DNA of 64,000 nucleotides from Corynebacterium riegelii (GCF_016728505.1 NZ_CP068159.1:558001-622000), one strand, 5' to 3'; shown: positions 15,565 to 25,278, counted from the first letter of the stretch. The notes: a model not told the origin generated them from the sequence alone. Numbers and translations: made by a program.

Positions 15565-16761
15565 TTAGGCGACCCAGTTGAGGCAGAAGACGATCCAGGG
15601 GAGCGCGACGACGTCGATAAGCACAGCCCCCGAAAGTGGAACCACCACCATCGCAACCTTGGACTGCAAACCATGCTTGCGGCCAACCGCATCCATGTTG
15701 GCCACCGCGTTGGGGGTGCCGCCGAGGCCGTGGCCCATCATGCCGCCGCAGATGACGGCGGCGTCGTAGTTCTTGCCAAGAATGCGGAACACAACCAGCG
15801 CCACAAACGCCACAAGCACAACCACCTGGACCAACAGGATGACCAGCAGCGGCAGGGCGAGATCATAAAGATCCCAAATCTTCAGACTCATCATGGCCTG
15901 AGTAAGGAAGAAGCCCAGCGACACATCTGAAATCAGCTTCAGCGTCTTGCCGTGAATTTCCACCCAGCCAGCGGCGTCGTTGATGTTGCGCAGAATGATC
16001 GCGATCAACATCGCACCGACGTAACCCGGCAGCGAATAACCCGTCCACTCGCCGAAAAGCTTGCCCAGGTACACACCGATGACCACAATCACGCCGATCA
16101 CAGCCGCGGTTGCAACCACCGAGCCCTCGTTAACCTCGGACGTGTTGTCCACGCCGCGCTCCTGCACATCACCAATATCTCGCGTTTCAACGGCCAATTT
16201 GTTCCGCTTAATCAACCACGTGGCCAGCGGACCGCCAATCAGCGAACCTGCGATCAGGCCAAACGTTGCCGCAGCAATCGCTACCGCAGTCGCGCCCTGG
16301 GCGCCGAGTTCTTCAGCCGTTGGACCAAACGCTGCCGCCGCGCCGTGTCCACCCTCAAGCGATACCGCACCAGCCATGACGCCCAGCAACTCGTTGATCC
16401 CTAGCGCTTTTGCCAAACCGATGCCGACGAGGTTCTGGAAAATTGCCACAGTCCAGCACGCAACCAGGTACACCACAAGGACTCGGCCGCCGGTTTTGAT
16501 CAGGCTTAGCGACGCACCGAGACCGATCGTGGTGAAGAATGCCAACATCGCAGGGGATTGGAGGGTGGTATCGATCGTCAGTTCGATCGAGCCCCACTCA
16601 CGCAATGCCAACACAACGAGCGCGAACAGGAAGCCGCCAACTACAGGCCCCGGGATTGCGAACCTGCTGAAGATTCTCCAGCTCCTCGCAGCCCACGCGC
16701 CAAACAACAACAGCAAGAGCGTCAACGCTACTGAGCTCACCAGACCAACTTCGATCTGCAT
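15565..16761 (-). CDS. gltS: Sodium/glutamate symporter
   Basis: A 398-residue GltS family carrier with about eleven to twelve hydrophobic segments in two inverted halves. Family signatures are GAVSLEGGHGAAAAFGPT in the first half and ICGGMMGHGLGGTPNAVANM in the second, the pore-loop motifs. It imports L-glutamate with Na+ at the plasma membrane. GAAGG about 8 nt before the ATG is the ribosome site. It is an ordinary metabolic gene within the repeat-rich island, so the island seems to have been built around or across it. Confidence 0.95.
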   Translation of the reverse strand: MQIEVGLVSSVALTLLLLLFGAWAARSWRIFSRFAIPGPVVGGFLFALVVLALREWGSIELTIDTTLQSPAMLAFFTTIGLGASLSLIKTGGRVLVVYLVACWTVAIFQNLVGIGLAKALGINELLGVMAGAVSLEGGHGAAAAFGPTAEELGAQGATAVAIAAATFGLIAGSLIGGPLATWLIKRNKLAVETRDIGDVQERGVDNTSEVNEGSVVATAAVIGVIVVIGVYLGKLFGEWTGYSLPGYVGAMLIAIILRNINDAAGWVEIHGKTLKLISDVSLGFFLTQAMMSLKIWDLYDLALPLLVILLVQVVVLVAFVALVVFRILGKNYDAAVICGGMMGHGLGGTPNAVANMDAVGRKHGLQSKVAMVVVPLSGAVLIDVVALPWIVFCLNWVA

Positions 16762-17104
16762 GCGTCACCTTCTTTCTCTGGGTTCTTCTTTGGGTCCTTC
16801 TTTGCGGCTTTCGCCTTGAACAGGCTCACCTTACGTTCCATACGAGGCGTGGGCCACATCAGCGTGTTGGTCCGAGGCTTTTACGGGTTGTGTGGCGCTG
16901 GGGGAGTTGTATGCCTGGGGGAGTTGTGTGGCTGGGGGAGCTTTTTTGAATTGCGGCGAATATCTGCCAAACCGGGGATAGTTGCATTGGCTGACAGGTG
17001 ATTGCCAGGTTTGTGGCCTGAGCGGGAGCTCCTGGACCTAGGCGGATCTAGGCGGACTGCCGTGCCGCGTATCTGGGTGCGCCTCGGGTGCGCCTCGGGC
17101 GCGC

Positions 17105-17187
17105 CACTAGCAGACAATGATTTTGGCCCTGCGTATCCCCAGGTCGATTGTCTCTACTCATCGCAGTTTTTGCGTTGTGTGCTAGTG
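17105..17187. repeat. 83-bp inverted-repeat element, copy in U3
   Basis: CACTAGCAGACAATGA ... TCGATTGTCTCTACTCATCG ... TGCTAGTG, with outer and inner arms as in the other units. It ends about 110 bp upstream of the small secreted-protein gene. Confidence 0.7.
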
Positions 17188-17298
17188 GGCAGACGAAAAC
17201 TGGACCCACAGGCGCAAGCGATGCTGGAGCGAAGATCATTGAAAGCTATTTTGCTGCTTTGGGTGAGGATGGCGTGCAAACGTCATACGATGACACTC

Positions 17299-17577
17299 AT
17301 GAAGAAGATCCTCAGCGCGGCTACGGCTGGCGCATTAGCCCTGTCCACCGTCGCAGTTGCACCGGCTGTCCAGGCGCAGCCGGTGAAGACCAACTACGCC
17401 CAGAACACTCAGAACACCAAGAACACCAAGAACACCAAGAACACCAAGAAAACTGACGCCAGTAGCGAAGCCGGAAGCGTTATCGGACTTCTTGTCATCG
17501 GAGCTATCATCCTTGGGCTCTACGGGTTCTTCAGCCCGTACAACCCCAACGGCGCTTTCGCGAACGCGGCGCGATAG
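17299..17577 (+). CDS. Small secreted protein with C-terminal membrane helix
   Basis: A 92-residue protein. It has a signal peptide (MKKILSAATAGALALSTVAV, likely cut after VQA) and a low-complexity linker with four NTK repeats. A hydrophobic helix VIGLLVIGAIILGLYGFF and the tail SPYNPNGAFANAAR follow. The ATG follows TACGAT by 7 nt, indicating leaderless expression; an in-frame ATG three codons upstream is possible. It has relatives at 25141 (no signal peptide) and 60988, and remnants at 12479 and 28220. Probably a cell-envelope peptide; function unknown. Confidence 0.75.
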   Translation: MKKILSAATAGALALSTVAVAPAVQAQPVKTNYAQNTQNTKNTKNTKNTKKTDASSEAGSVIGLLVIGAIILGLYGFFSPYNPNGAFANAAR

Positions 17578-17614
17578 TTGCGTGTAACTGTTTAGGGCGC
17601 AGGTGCGTGGGCTG

Positions 17615-17800
17615 CTTTAACACTTTTTAACACTTTATTGCCACTTTGTTTTTACACTTTGACGCTTTGTCTACCTGCAGCTTTTCCACTTTGCAACTTG
17701 CTAAATAGGCAGTTTTGCAAGTTTAAGTTGCACTTTTGCCGACCACTTTTGCACTTTTGCACTTTGCTGCACTTTGCCCAGTTTTGCAGGTTTGGTTTTT
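17615..17800. repeat. CACTTT array (U3)
   Basis: Ten CACTTT hexamers in one orientation within about 160 bp, often as AACACTTTTT or TTGCACTTTTGC. An imperfect hairpin AACTTGC...GCAAGTT occupies the middle. The arrays of U4 and U5 align with it. No AlbA_2 gene accompanies this array. Confidence 0.8.
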
Positions 17801-17889
17801 CAGTTAATAAGGGTTCGGTGGAGCTGTTGCGGGGCCGCGGCAGCTCTGCAGCATGCGAGTTAACGCTTGATGCGGGTGGCACCTCGAAG

Positions 17890-18019
17890 CAATTGCGGCG
17901 AATATCTGCCAAACCGGGGATAGTTGCCGCAATAAGCCTGAAACTGTGAGCCAGCTGCCAGCCGTGGCAGATATCCCCGATTTGGCAACATGCTGCCGCA
18001 ATCCCAAAAAGCTCTACCC
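17890..18019. repeat. Inverted double core (U3 right end)
   Basis: A forward core (GCGAATATCTGCC variant) is joined through a 37-nt spacer with CTGAAACTGTGAGCC to a reverse core (GGCAACATGCTGCC variant). It ends about 90 bp upstream of jetA. The same composite occurs at 25577 and 30490. Confidence 0.9.
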
Positions 18020-18107
18020 GGGGTCAACCACACCTCGCCACGAACGGCAATCCACGCAAGAGCACCATTTGGGTGCGGACGCACTCGACGACCAATAAGA
18101 TCAGCGT

Positions 18108-19574
18108 ATGGCTCTTCAGGCACGGGCGCTGACGTTTAAGCGCCATAAGGAACAGTCGGCGGCAGTGCGACTCTTGCACGCCGACAACGCGCCCGTAGTC
18201 CTCGCCATGATCGCGGAGTACTTCCCGCGCGGCGCCGAGCCAAGACCCGCCGGGGAAGTGTACGAGCTGATGGCGGCCGACTTTGCGCTGCTGCGCGACA
18301 CGTTTGATCTGCCGAAGAGTCCGCAGTCATATTGCAACGACTGGGTAAAAGCGGGCTGGCTCGTTCGAAAATCTGGCACTCAGGTCACGGGTGAGACGCT
18401 GGAGCCGAGCGAGGACGGCCTGGTTGCGCTGCAGATGATGGATCGGGTTGGGGGTCCGTATTCGGCGGTGACGGCGAGTAGGGTGGCGTCGATAAGCAAT
18501 GCCCTCCAAGACCTGGCAAGGGACACAGACCCGGACATTTCAACGCGCCTGAAGCACCTGCGGAGGCAGCGTGATCGGGTGGACGAAATGATTGCAGATG
18601 TGGAGCGCGGCGTGTTTGAGCTGCCTTCGGATGCGAGTGTGCAGGAGCGGGTGGGCGATATTTTGGGCATGGCCTCTGCAATCCCGAGTGATTTTGCGCG
18701 TGTGCGGCATCAGTTGGAGGTGCTGAATCTGGATTTGCGCCGGCAGTTGCTGGACCCGGAGGGCAGTCGCGGTGATGTGCTAGCGGAGATTTTCGCGGGC
18801 GTCGATGTTATTTCGGAGTCGGATGCGGGGCGCAGTTTCAACGGGTTTTATCGGCTGGTTGTGGATTCGGAGCATGGCGCGTGGGTGGAGTCATGGATTG
18901 GGGAGATTCTTCAGCGGGTTGGTCCGGAGGTGATGGATTCCAAGACGCGTTCGCAGTTTAGGAATCTGTTCCGCAATCTTGAAGACGCTGGTTATGAGGT
19001 CAACCGCATGATGACCCGCCTTGCGCGCAATTTGCGTAATTATGTTTCCAGTGAACAGTTTGCTGAAGATCGTCGGATGATTGAGCTGTTGCGCGATACG
19101 CGCAGGCTTGCGTCGGAGGCGGCGGAGGCTGAGGAGTTGTCGCCAACCAAGCGGATGGAAACGCCGTTGCAGCGTATTGGTATGGCGGTCAGTTCTGTTG
19201 CACAGATGAAGCTGGCGGATCCGGGGGCGGAGGTAATCACGTCGGATGTGGAGCGTTTTGAGGCCAGTGAGGGGGATGCGGAGGCGCTGCTTGAGCTGGT
19301 GCGTGAGTCTGAGATTGATCTTGAGGAGCTGTCTGCCGCTGTTGCTGATGCGGTTGCTGAGCTAGGCAAACCTTCTATTGCGGATGTATTGGAGCACCAT
19401 CCGGCGACGCAGGGTTTGGCCTCGGTTGTGGGTTTGGTTTATTTGGCCATGCGGTTCGGGGTGCAGCTTGATGGCAGGGAATCGGTTCGTTTTGAGGAGG
19501 ACGATGGGGCAGTTCGCTTAGCGACGTTGCCTCTGTTCACCTTCGACACCACATCAGTGGAGGAAATGCGATGA
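18108..19574 (+). CDS. jetA: Wadjet JetA / MksF-like kleisin subunit (DUF3375)
   Basis: A 488-residue DUF3375 protein, the first of four genes in the order jetABCD. JetA is the kleisin-like subunit that bridges JetC heads in this SMC-type complex, which recognises and destroys circular plasmids. The N-terminus VRLLHADNAPVVLAMIAEYF and LDLRRQLLDPEGSRGDVLAE are typical of the family. The ATG follows TAAGAT by 6 nt, a leaderless promoter for the operon. Its stop overlaps jetB (ATGA). Confidence 0.92.
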   Translation: MALQARALTFKRHKEQSAAVRLLHADNAPVVLAMIAEYFPRGAEPRPAGEVYELMAADFALLRDTFDLPKSPQSYCNDWVKAGWLVRKSGTQVTGETLEPSEDGLVALQMMDRVGGPYSAVTASRVASISNALQDLARDTDPDISTRLKHLRRQRDRVDEMIADVERGVFELPSDASVQERVGDILGMASAIPSDFARVRHQLEVLNLDLRRQLLDPEGSRGDVLAEIFAGVDVISESDAGRSFNGFYRLVVDSEHGAWVESWIGEILQRVGPEVMDSKTRSQFRNLFRNLEDAGYEVNRMMTRLARNLRNYVSSEQFAEDRRMIELLRDTRRLASEAAEAEELSPTKRMETPLQRIGMAVSSVAQMKLADPGAEVITSDVERFEASEGDAEALLELVRESEIDLEELSAAVADAVAELGKPSIADVLEHHPATQGLASVVGLVYLAMRFGVQLDGRESVRFEEDDGAVRLATLPLFTFDTTSVEEMR

Positions 19575-20194
19575 CGGAAGCACTGTGGAGTGGAGATACG
19601 GGGACGTTATCGTATGAGTCCCGGCGCGCGTTGGTGGATTTGTTGAAGGGGCCGTTGATTAGCGCAGACCGTAAAAAAGACACGTGGAACGCCATTTTGA
19701 GCGACAAGGAGGCGTTGCGCGGCTGGCTGCATGACGTGTTTTTGGAGCTGGTGATTGATGAGGAAGCCGGAATTGCGTTTACCCGTCACGTTCGCCCGGA
19801 TAACGATGACGTGCACGTGCCACCGGTGTTGCGTACGGATTCCTTGACGCACCTGCAGACGGCGATTTTGCTGCAGCTTCGCCACGAATTGGGCATGAGT
19901 ACGCCGGGGGAGCGCGTAGTGGTTGGTGAAGACGAGCTTTACACGGCAATTGGGTACATCCGGGCGGTGGATAACCGTGATGAGGCTGGTTTTAAGCGTC
20001 GTTTTGATGCGGCGATCAACGCCATCAAGAACAAGTACAGCCTGCTCACGGAGACGGAGACGGAAGGACGCTATGTAGTCTCGCCAGTACTGCGCCACAT
20101 TTTCGATGCGGATACTGTCTACGCGCTGCGCGAGGAGTACCTACGGCTAGCTGGAGCCAACGCTGGCAATGACCTCGAGGGAGAAGAGCAGTGA
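19571..20194 (+). CDS. jetB: Wadjet JetB / MksE-like subunit (DUF4194)
   Basis: A 207-residue DUF4194 protein, equivalent to the MksE winged-helix kite subunit. It contains QTAILLQLRHELGM and YTAIGYIRAVDNRDEAGFKR, characteristic of the family. It overlaps jetA by 4 nt and jetC by 4 nt, so stoichiometry is set by coupled translation. It should bind JetA to make the core around JetC. Confidence 0.92.
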   Translation: MTEALWSGDTGTLSYESRRALVDLLKGPLISADRKKDTWNAILSDKEALRGWLHDVFLELVIDEEAGIAFTRHVRPDNDDVHVPPVLRTDSLTHLQTAILLQLRHELGMSTPGERVVVGEDELYTAIGYIRAVDNRDEAGFKRRFDAAINAIKNKYSLLTETETEGRYVVSPVLRHIFDADTVYALREEYLRLAGANAGNDLEGEEQ

Positions 20195-23100
20195 CCGAAC
20201 AATTCAAGTTGGCACGAGTTCAGCTTGTGAACTGGGGAACGTTCCACGGCTACTTTGACATTCCGGTGGGGCAAAAGGGTTTTTTGATCACGGGTGCGTC
20301 GGGCTCGGGTAAGTCCACGCTGATTGATGCGTTTTCGACCATCCTGGTTCCTCAGTCCAAGATCCGTTACAACGCGGCGGCGCAGCAGGACAGCACGCGC
20401 GATAAAGGTCGTAGCAGAGTGTCCTACATTCGTGGCGCGTGGCGCAGGAGCGAGGACCCCACTACTGGTGAGATCCGCAGTCAGTACCTGCGCGAAGGTG
20501 CAACCGCGACGGTGGTTGCAATGACGTATCACAGCCCAAGCGAGACGTATACGTTGGTGGCAATTTTTCGTCTCAACGCAGGGCAAAACTCCGAGGCCCA
20601 GGTGCGGACGCTTTACGGCATCTTCCCGGACGAGGTGGACGTTGATGCGTTCATGCCGCACCTGGTGAACTCGCTGGATAAGCGCAAGCTTGAGCAGAAG
20701 TTCAAGACGCCGAGCAACGGCGTCACGTTTACAGATCAGTATTCGGTGTTTGCCAACCGTTTCCGTGCACGCCTGGGCATTGATAGTGAGGACGCCCAGA
20801 TGCTGCTGCACCGTACGCAGTCGGCGAAGTCTTTGAGCAGTATGGATGAGCTGTTTCGTGATTACATGCTGGAGCAGCCCATCACGTTCGACCTGGCCAG
20901 GGAGGCGGTGGCTACGCATGGTGATCTGCGCTATGCCTACGAGCGTCTGGAAGATCTGAACCGCCAGATTGAGGCGTTGGCGCCATTGCCGGGGTTGCAG
21001 GCGTCGTTAGAAGAGGCGCAGGCTACGCGCGGGCATGCGGAGGCGCTGGCGGCAGCGTTGCCGTCTGTACGCAGGGCGATTGAGGCTGCCGAGCTTCGCG
21101 ACGCCATCACGACCCACCAAGCCCAACGCGAAGCTGTCAAGGTGCAAGAAAGCTCACTTACCCAGCGCAAACAAGCACAACAGGAGGCGGTGCAGCGCGC
21201 ATACGCCAAGTTGGAGGGGCGCACAGGCGACGCTGTGACGCCGCTTCGCCAGCGCATCCAACGGGAGGAGCAAGAGCTTGCTGCGCGTACGGCGAAGGCG
21301 AAAGAGCTGCAGCGGATCCTGGGCGTGGACGAGCTAACCACGGAAACCTTTGCGGAACTCAAAGCGCAAGCTCGCCGTGAGATTGAAGAGGCACCCGCAG
21401 AACGCGAGCTACTGGACGCAACGTGGTCCGACGCCCGCGCACAGAAACAGCAGTGCGAGCAGCAGGAGCGCGCAATCCAGCAGGAGCTTGAGGGCTTAAG
21501 TGCGCGTTCCAGCAACATCGACCAGGGATTCATTGATCTGCGCGCGCAGATGTGCGCGGACATCAACCTGACAACGCAGGAGCTGCCCTTTGTGGGTGAG
21601 CTGATTGACGTGTTGAAGCAGGAGGAGGAGTGGGAGCCGGTGATCCAGCGCCTGTTGTCCATCTTTGCCATCACGCTGCTGGTGCCGGAGGAGCATGAGC
21701 GCGCGGTGAACAGTTGGGTCAATAGCCGCCGGCTTGGCCGCAGGTTGGAGTACCGCACGGTGCCGGCGGGTGCGACGCCACCGAAAAGGCCGAAGAACTC
21801 AGCCAGCCTGTTTCACAAGGTCGCGGTGGTGGATAGCCCGATGCGGCCCTGGTTGGAACAGATGCTGGCCAGCACGTTTGATTACGCCTTGGTGCGCACC
21901 GTTGAGGAACTTGAGCAGCAGACGCAGCGCGCGGCAACTATCGACGGTTTGGAGCGCAACGTCCGCGACCGCACAAGGTCCACCCGCTATATCAAGGACG
22001 ATCGCCGCCCGCTTGGGCAGCATCGTGATTACCGTTTGGGCTCCTCCAACAACAAGAAGGTGGAATTGCTGCGTGGGTCGTTGAAAGAAGCGCGCCAGGC
22101 AACAACTGCTGCCCACAACCGGGAGCGAGAGCTGCAACGAAAGCGCGTGAGCTTGCAGCATCGCCTGGATCAGGTGAAATTAATTGCTTCGACGGGGTGG
22201 GTCGAGGTGGATTACGTGGGCGTCGAGAAGCAACTGGCTCAACTGCAAGCTGAGCTGGAGCTTGTGACCTCCTCACCCGAGGTGCGCGAGCTGAGCCGTG
22301 CCTACGAGGACGCGTGTGACAGCCTGCAGGCCACCGAGGAGGAGCTGCGTGAGGTGCAGCGGCAGATCACCGTCGCGGAGACCAGCATTGCCGCAGATCA
22401 GGCGCGGCTGGCGGAGGTTGAGCGCGCCAGCGTTGCGGTGGACCAGGCGCTGTTTGATGAGCTGGAGGCCAAGCTGAAAAGCCGTAAGCGGCGGCTTACG
22501 CGCGAGAACATCGGTTCGCTTGCAGACGAGGTGCAGTCCGAACTCGACGCCACCATCAAACACAACGCGCAAGTGATCACCAGTGCAAACACAAAGATTG
22601 GCAACATTTTGACCAGCTACCTGGCCGGGTGGCCGTCTGAATCGGCGGAGCTGCGTGCCGAGCCGGAGTTTGCGGGTGAGGCGATCAACCGCCTGGAAGC
22701 GCTCCGTGCGGACCGCCTGCCGGAGTTCCGCGGCCGGTTCCTGGAGCTGCTCAACGGCCAATCCGTCATGCACCTCAGCCACATCTCCACGCAGCTCGCG
22801 CGGGCGAAGGGTGACATTGAAACCAACCTGGGCCCGATCAATGCTTCGCTGATGCGCTCGAAATACACCCCCGAGGGCGGCGGGAGGTATCTGCAGATTG
22901 AGGTCCGCGACAACCGCGGGCCTGAAGTTCGCGAATTCCAGCAAGACCTGCGCGAAGCCACCGCCGGCAGTTTGAGCGCAGCCGACGAAACCGAGGCGAT
23001 CGCGCGCTACCATCGGCTGGCGAAAATCATGGACCGCCTCGCCTCCTCGGAGCGTGCCGATACCCGCTGGCGCAACCTCGTCCTGGACACCCGCCGCCAC

Positions 23101-23487
23101 GTGAAGTTTGTGGGCAACGAAATTGATGCCGACGGTGAGGTGTACAACACCCACGTTGATTCCGCGTCGCTCTCCGGCGGGCAGGCGCAGAAACTTGTGT
23201 TCTTCTGCCTGGCTGCGGCGCTGCGCTACCGCCTCGCCGGGGTGGATGCGGACGTTCCCACATACGCCACCGTTGTGCTTGATGAGGCCTTCGATCGCGC
23301 CGACCCCACCTTTACCCGCACCGCTATGGACGTGTTCACCCGCTTCGGTTTCCACATGATTCTGGCGACTCCGATGAAGCTGATCAAGACACTATCGCCC
23401 TATGTGGACGGCACGATTGTGGTCAACTACGCCGAAACGCCACAGGCGCGCTCCACCTTCGAGTTCATTGACACCCACGGTGGTTAG
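20191..23487 (+). CDS. jetC: Wadjet JetC / MksB-like SMC ATPase
   Basis: A 1098-residue SMC/SbcC-like ATPase. Walker A is GASGSGKS (G35-S42), long coiled coils fill about 220-450 and 600-750, and a hinge region lies between. The signature is SLSGGQAQKLVFF near 992, and Walker B is TVVLDEAFDRADP near 1025. ATP hydrolysis drives loop extrusion that detects small circular DNA. The start is GTG overlapping the jetB stop. All ATPase residues are present, so the complex should be active. Confidence 0.95.
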   Translation: MTEQFKLARVQLVNWGTFHGYFDIPVGQKGFLITGASGSGKSTLIDAFSTILVPQSKIRYNAAAQQDSTRDKGRSRVSYIRGAWRRSEDPTTGEIRSQYLREGATATVVAMTYHSPSETYTLVAIFRLNAGQNSEAQVRTLYGIFPDEVDVDAFMPHLVNSLDKRKLEQKFKTPSNGVTFTDQYSVFANRFRARLGIDSEDAQMLLHRTQSAKSLSSMDELFRDYMLEQPITFDLAREAVATHGDLRYAYERLEDLNRQIEALAPLPGLQASLEEAQATRGHAEALAAALPSVRRAIEAAELRDAITTHQAQREAVKVQESSLTQRKQAQQEAVQRAYAKLEGRTGDAVTPLRQRIQREEQELAARTAKAKELQRILGVDELTTETFAELKAQARREIEEAPAERELLDATWSDARAQKQQCEQQERAIQQELEGLSARSSNIDQGFIDLRAQMCADINLTTQELPFVGELIDVLKQEEEWEPVIQRLLSIFAITLLVPEEHERAVNSWVNSRRLGRRLEYRTVPAGATPPKRPKNSASLFHKVAVVDSPMRPWLEQMLASTFDYALVRTVEELEQQTQRAATIDGLERNVRDRTRSTRYIKDDRRPLGQHRDYRLGSSNNKKVELLRGSLKEARQATTAAHNRERELQRKRVSLQHRLDQVKLIASTGWVEVDYVGVEKQLAQLQAELELVTSSPEVRELSRAYEDACDSLQATEEELREVQRQITVAETSIAADQARLAEVERASVAVDQALFDELEAKLKSRKRRLTRENIGSLADEVQSELDATIKHNAQVITSANTKIGNILTSYLAGWPSESAELRAEPEFAGEAINRLEALRADRLPEFRGRFLELLNGQSVMHLSHISTQLARAKGDIETNLGPINASLMRSKYTPEGGGRYLQIEVRDNRGPEVREFQQDLREATAGSLSAADETEAIARYHRLAKIMDRLASSERADTRWRNLVLDTRRHVKFVGNEIDADGEVYNTHVDSASLSGGQAQKLVFFCLAAALRYRLAGVDADVPTYATVVLDEAFDRADPTFTRTAMDVFTRFGFHMILATPMKLIKTLSPYVDGTIVVNYAETPQARSTFEFIDTHGG

Positions 23488-23505
23488 CAGGTTGGTCAGT
23501 TTCTG

Positions 23506-24669
23506 ATGCGTTTACCCGACCAGCTTCCGTTGCGCCTTGACATTGAACGCGCGCTTTTGGGTTCAGCGCTGCCCGAGTCGATCCCGTTGCACCCGCCAAC
23601 CGCAAAGAAAGTGCTAGCGGAGCCCTTAGTGGCAACCGAGTTCGTTCGCGCCTGGCAGGCATATGAGCCCCAGGTGGAGGTGGAGTGGGTTACTCGCCGC
23701 TGGGCGCACCTAGGCCAGCAGCGGGTCCCGGCGCGTGTGCATATTGGCAGTTGGGAGCGGGTTGCGGAGCTCACCGGGCAGTCTTCAGCGTTGGCGTTGG
23801 CGCGCTCCCGGTTTGCTGAACTTGTGGGATTGTTCCCGTGTTCGCCGGGCTTCCCCGGCTTTCGTGCGACCGTTGCGCGCACTCACTCCACTTGGCTGTC
23901 GCTGGACAATTTGGACTTCACCCGCCTTACCAACACTCTGACCTGGATGTATACGCACCCCGCTTCCGGTCTGCGCCCGCGCGCCCTGCCCGTTGAAGGC
24001 GTTGACACCAAATGGGTCGAGAGCCACCAGAGCCTCCTGTTGCGTTTGCTCAAGCCGCTCGGTCTGGCCACTTTGGGCCTTTCGCTTACCGACGCCACCC
24101 TCCGCCTCCGCTTCCTCGACTCCTCTTTGGCCCCCACACCGAATCTTCTTGACATCGCAGTTCCGTTCAACGCCTTGCCGCTTCCTTTGGGCCTGACGGT
24201 TGTGATTGTGGAGAACAAAGAGACGTTCCTTGCGCTGCCGCAAGCGCCTGTTGGTTCTAACGCCGTGTTGGTGTTCGGCGCGGGCTACAGCGGAGCGCAA
24301 TTAGCTTCCCTTGACTGGGTCCGCGGCGGCAAGGTGCTGTACTGGGGCGATGCGGATGCGGATGGCTACGCCATTCTGAACGCACTGCGCAGCCACATGG
24401 GTGCTGGCGTTGCTGGTGCTGCTGGTGCTGCTGGTGCTGGTTTCGGGCAGGTAGAGAGCGTTGCGATGGATAGCGCTACCGTTGCGAAGTTTCTGCACCT
24501 GTCAGTTGATGATCCCGGCGACGCCACCCGACACCTACCTTTCCTTACCGAGGAGGAAGAAAACGCGCGACGCCTCCTGATCACACGCGGCAACCGGAGG
24601 CTTGAGCAGGAGCGAGTGTCGCTGGACTGGGCGCTCGCGCAGGAAGCCTTCGCTGGGATCTGGGGTTGA
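23506..24669 (+). CDS. jetD: Wadjet JetD / MksG nuclease (DUF3322-DUF2220)
   Basis: A 387-residue protein: DUF3322 at the N-terminus and a topoisomerase VI/Toprim-like DUF2220 domain at the C-terminus. The metal-binding region reads KVLYWGDADADGYAILNALR (about 275-294), preceded by VIVENKETFLALP. JetD cuts the DNA held by JetABC. An alanine/glycine stretch (GAGVAGAAGAAGAG, about 299-314), encoded by near-perfect GGTGCT repeats, follows the active site and may be length-variable. It lies 18 nt after jetC with a weak ribosome site. Confidence 0.93.
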   Translation: MRLPDQLPLRLDIERALLGSALPESIPLHPPTAKKVLAEPLVATEFVRAWQAYEPQVEVEWVTRRWAHLGQQRVPARVHIGSWERVAELTGQSSALALARSRFAELVGLFPCSPGFPGFRATVARTHSTWLSLDNLDFTRLTNTLTWMYTHPASGLRPRALPVEGVDTKWVESHQSLLLRLLKPLGLATLGLSLTDATLRLRFLDSSLAPTPNLLDIAVPFNALPLPLGLTVVIVENKETFLALPQAPVGSNAVLVFGAGYSGAQLASLDWVRGGKVLYWGDADADGYAILNALRSHMGAGVAGAAGAAGAGFGQVESVAMDSATVAKFLHLSVDDPGDATRHLPFLTEEEENARRLLITRGNRRLEQERVSLDWALAQEAFAGIWG

Positions 24670-24878
24670 GGTCGGCTGCCGTTTTGGGCTGTGTGGTGCT
24701 GGGGGCCGGGGTGCTGGAGGAGCTTTTTGGAATTGTGGCAGCATGTTGCCAAACCGGGGATAGTTGCATTGGCTGACAGGTGATTGTCAGGTTCGGGGAC
24801 TAAGCGGGAGATCCTGGATCGGGCCGGGCTACTGGGAGCGGATCTGGGTGTGTGCCTCGGACGCATCCCTGGGTGCGC

Positions 24879-24961
24879 CACTAGCAGACAATGATTTTGG
24901 GCCGGCGTTTGTACAGGTCGATTGTCTCTACTCACCGCGATTTTTGCGTTGTGTGCTAGTG
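24879..24961. repeat. 83-bp inverted-repeat element, copy in U4
   Basis: Same nested arms as in U3, with substitutions concentrated in the loop (GGGCCGGCGTTTGTA instead of GGCCCTGCGTATCCC). That pattern suggests the arms are conserved. Confidence 0.7.
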
Positions 24962-25140
24962 CGCCAGATGACAACTGGGAGCATGGGCAGGTTCAAGGTC
25001 GCGAGTGATGCTCACGAGAAGGCACAAACAACCAAATTTATGGCCGTAAGTTTGGCGGTTTGCCGGAAAGGGCGAAGATCTTTGGAATCTATTTCCCTGT
25101 TTTGCAGAGGGCGGCGTCCGAGCGTCATACGATGTCACTC

Positions 25141-25278
25141 ATGAAAAAGAAGACTGACGCCAGCAGCGAAGCCGGAAGCGTCATCGGACTTCTTGTCATC
25201 GGCGCTATCCTCCTCGGACTGTATGGGTTCTTCAGCCCGTACAACCCCAACGGTGCGTTGGCGAACGCTGCACGGTAG
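25141..25278 (+). CDS. Truncated small membrane peptide (signal peptide deleted)
   Basis: A 45-residue relative of the 17299 gene. It keeps the leaderless promoter (TACGAT, 7 nt) and the first codons MKKK, then jumps directly to TDASSEAGSVIGLLVIG and the tail SPYNPNGALANAAR. The 47 codons of signal peptide and NTK linker are missing in frame, probably by recombination between A-rich MKK and NTKK codons. If made, it would be a single-helix membrane peptide with uncertain topology. Confidence 0.55.
   Translation: MKKKTDASSEAGSVIGLLVIGAILLGLYGFFSPYNPNGALANAAR

Larger units (their letters stand above)
16934..18019 (+). repeat. Repeat unit U3 (no AlbA_2 gene)
   Basis: Core (16934-16985), spacer with GTGATTGCCAGG, 83-bp element (17105-17187), small secreted-protein gene (17299-17577), CACTTT array (17615-17800) and an inverted double core (17890-18019). 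U4 at 24717 has the same order and direction, so the two form long direct repeats on either side of the Wadjet operon. Confidence 0.85.

Noticed and set aside
17615..17800. CRISPR-like array
   Set aside because: The CACTTT repeats are only 6-8 bp, irregularly spaced and without unique spacers of constant length. No cas genes are present.
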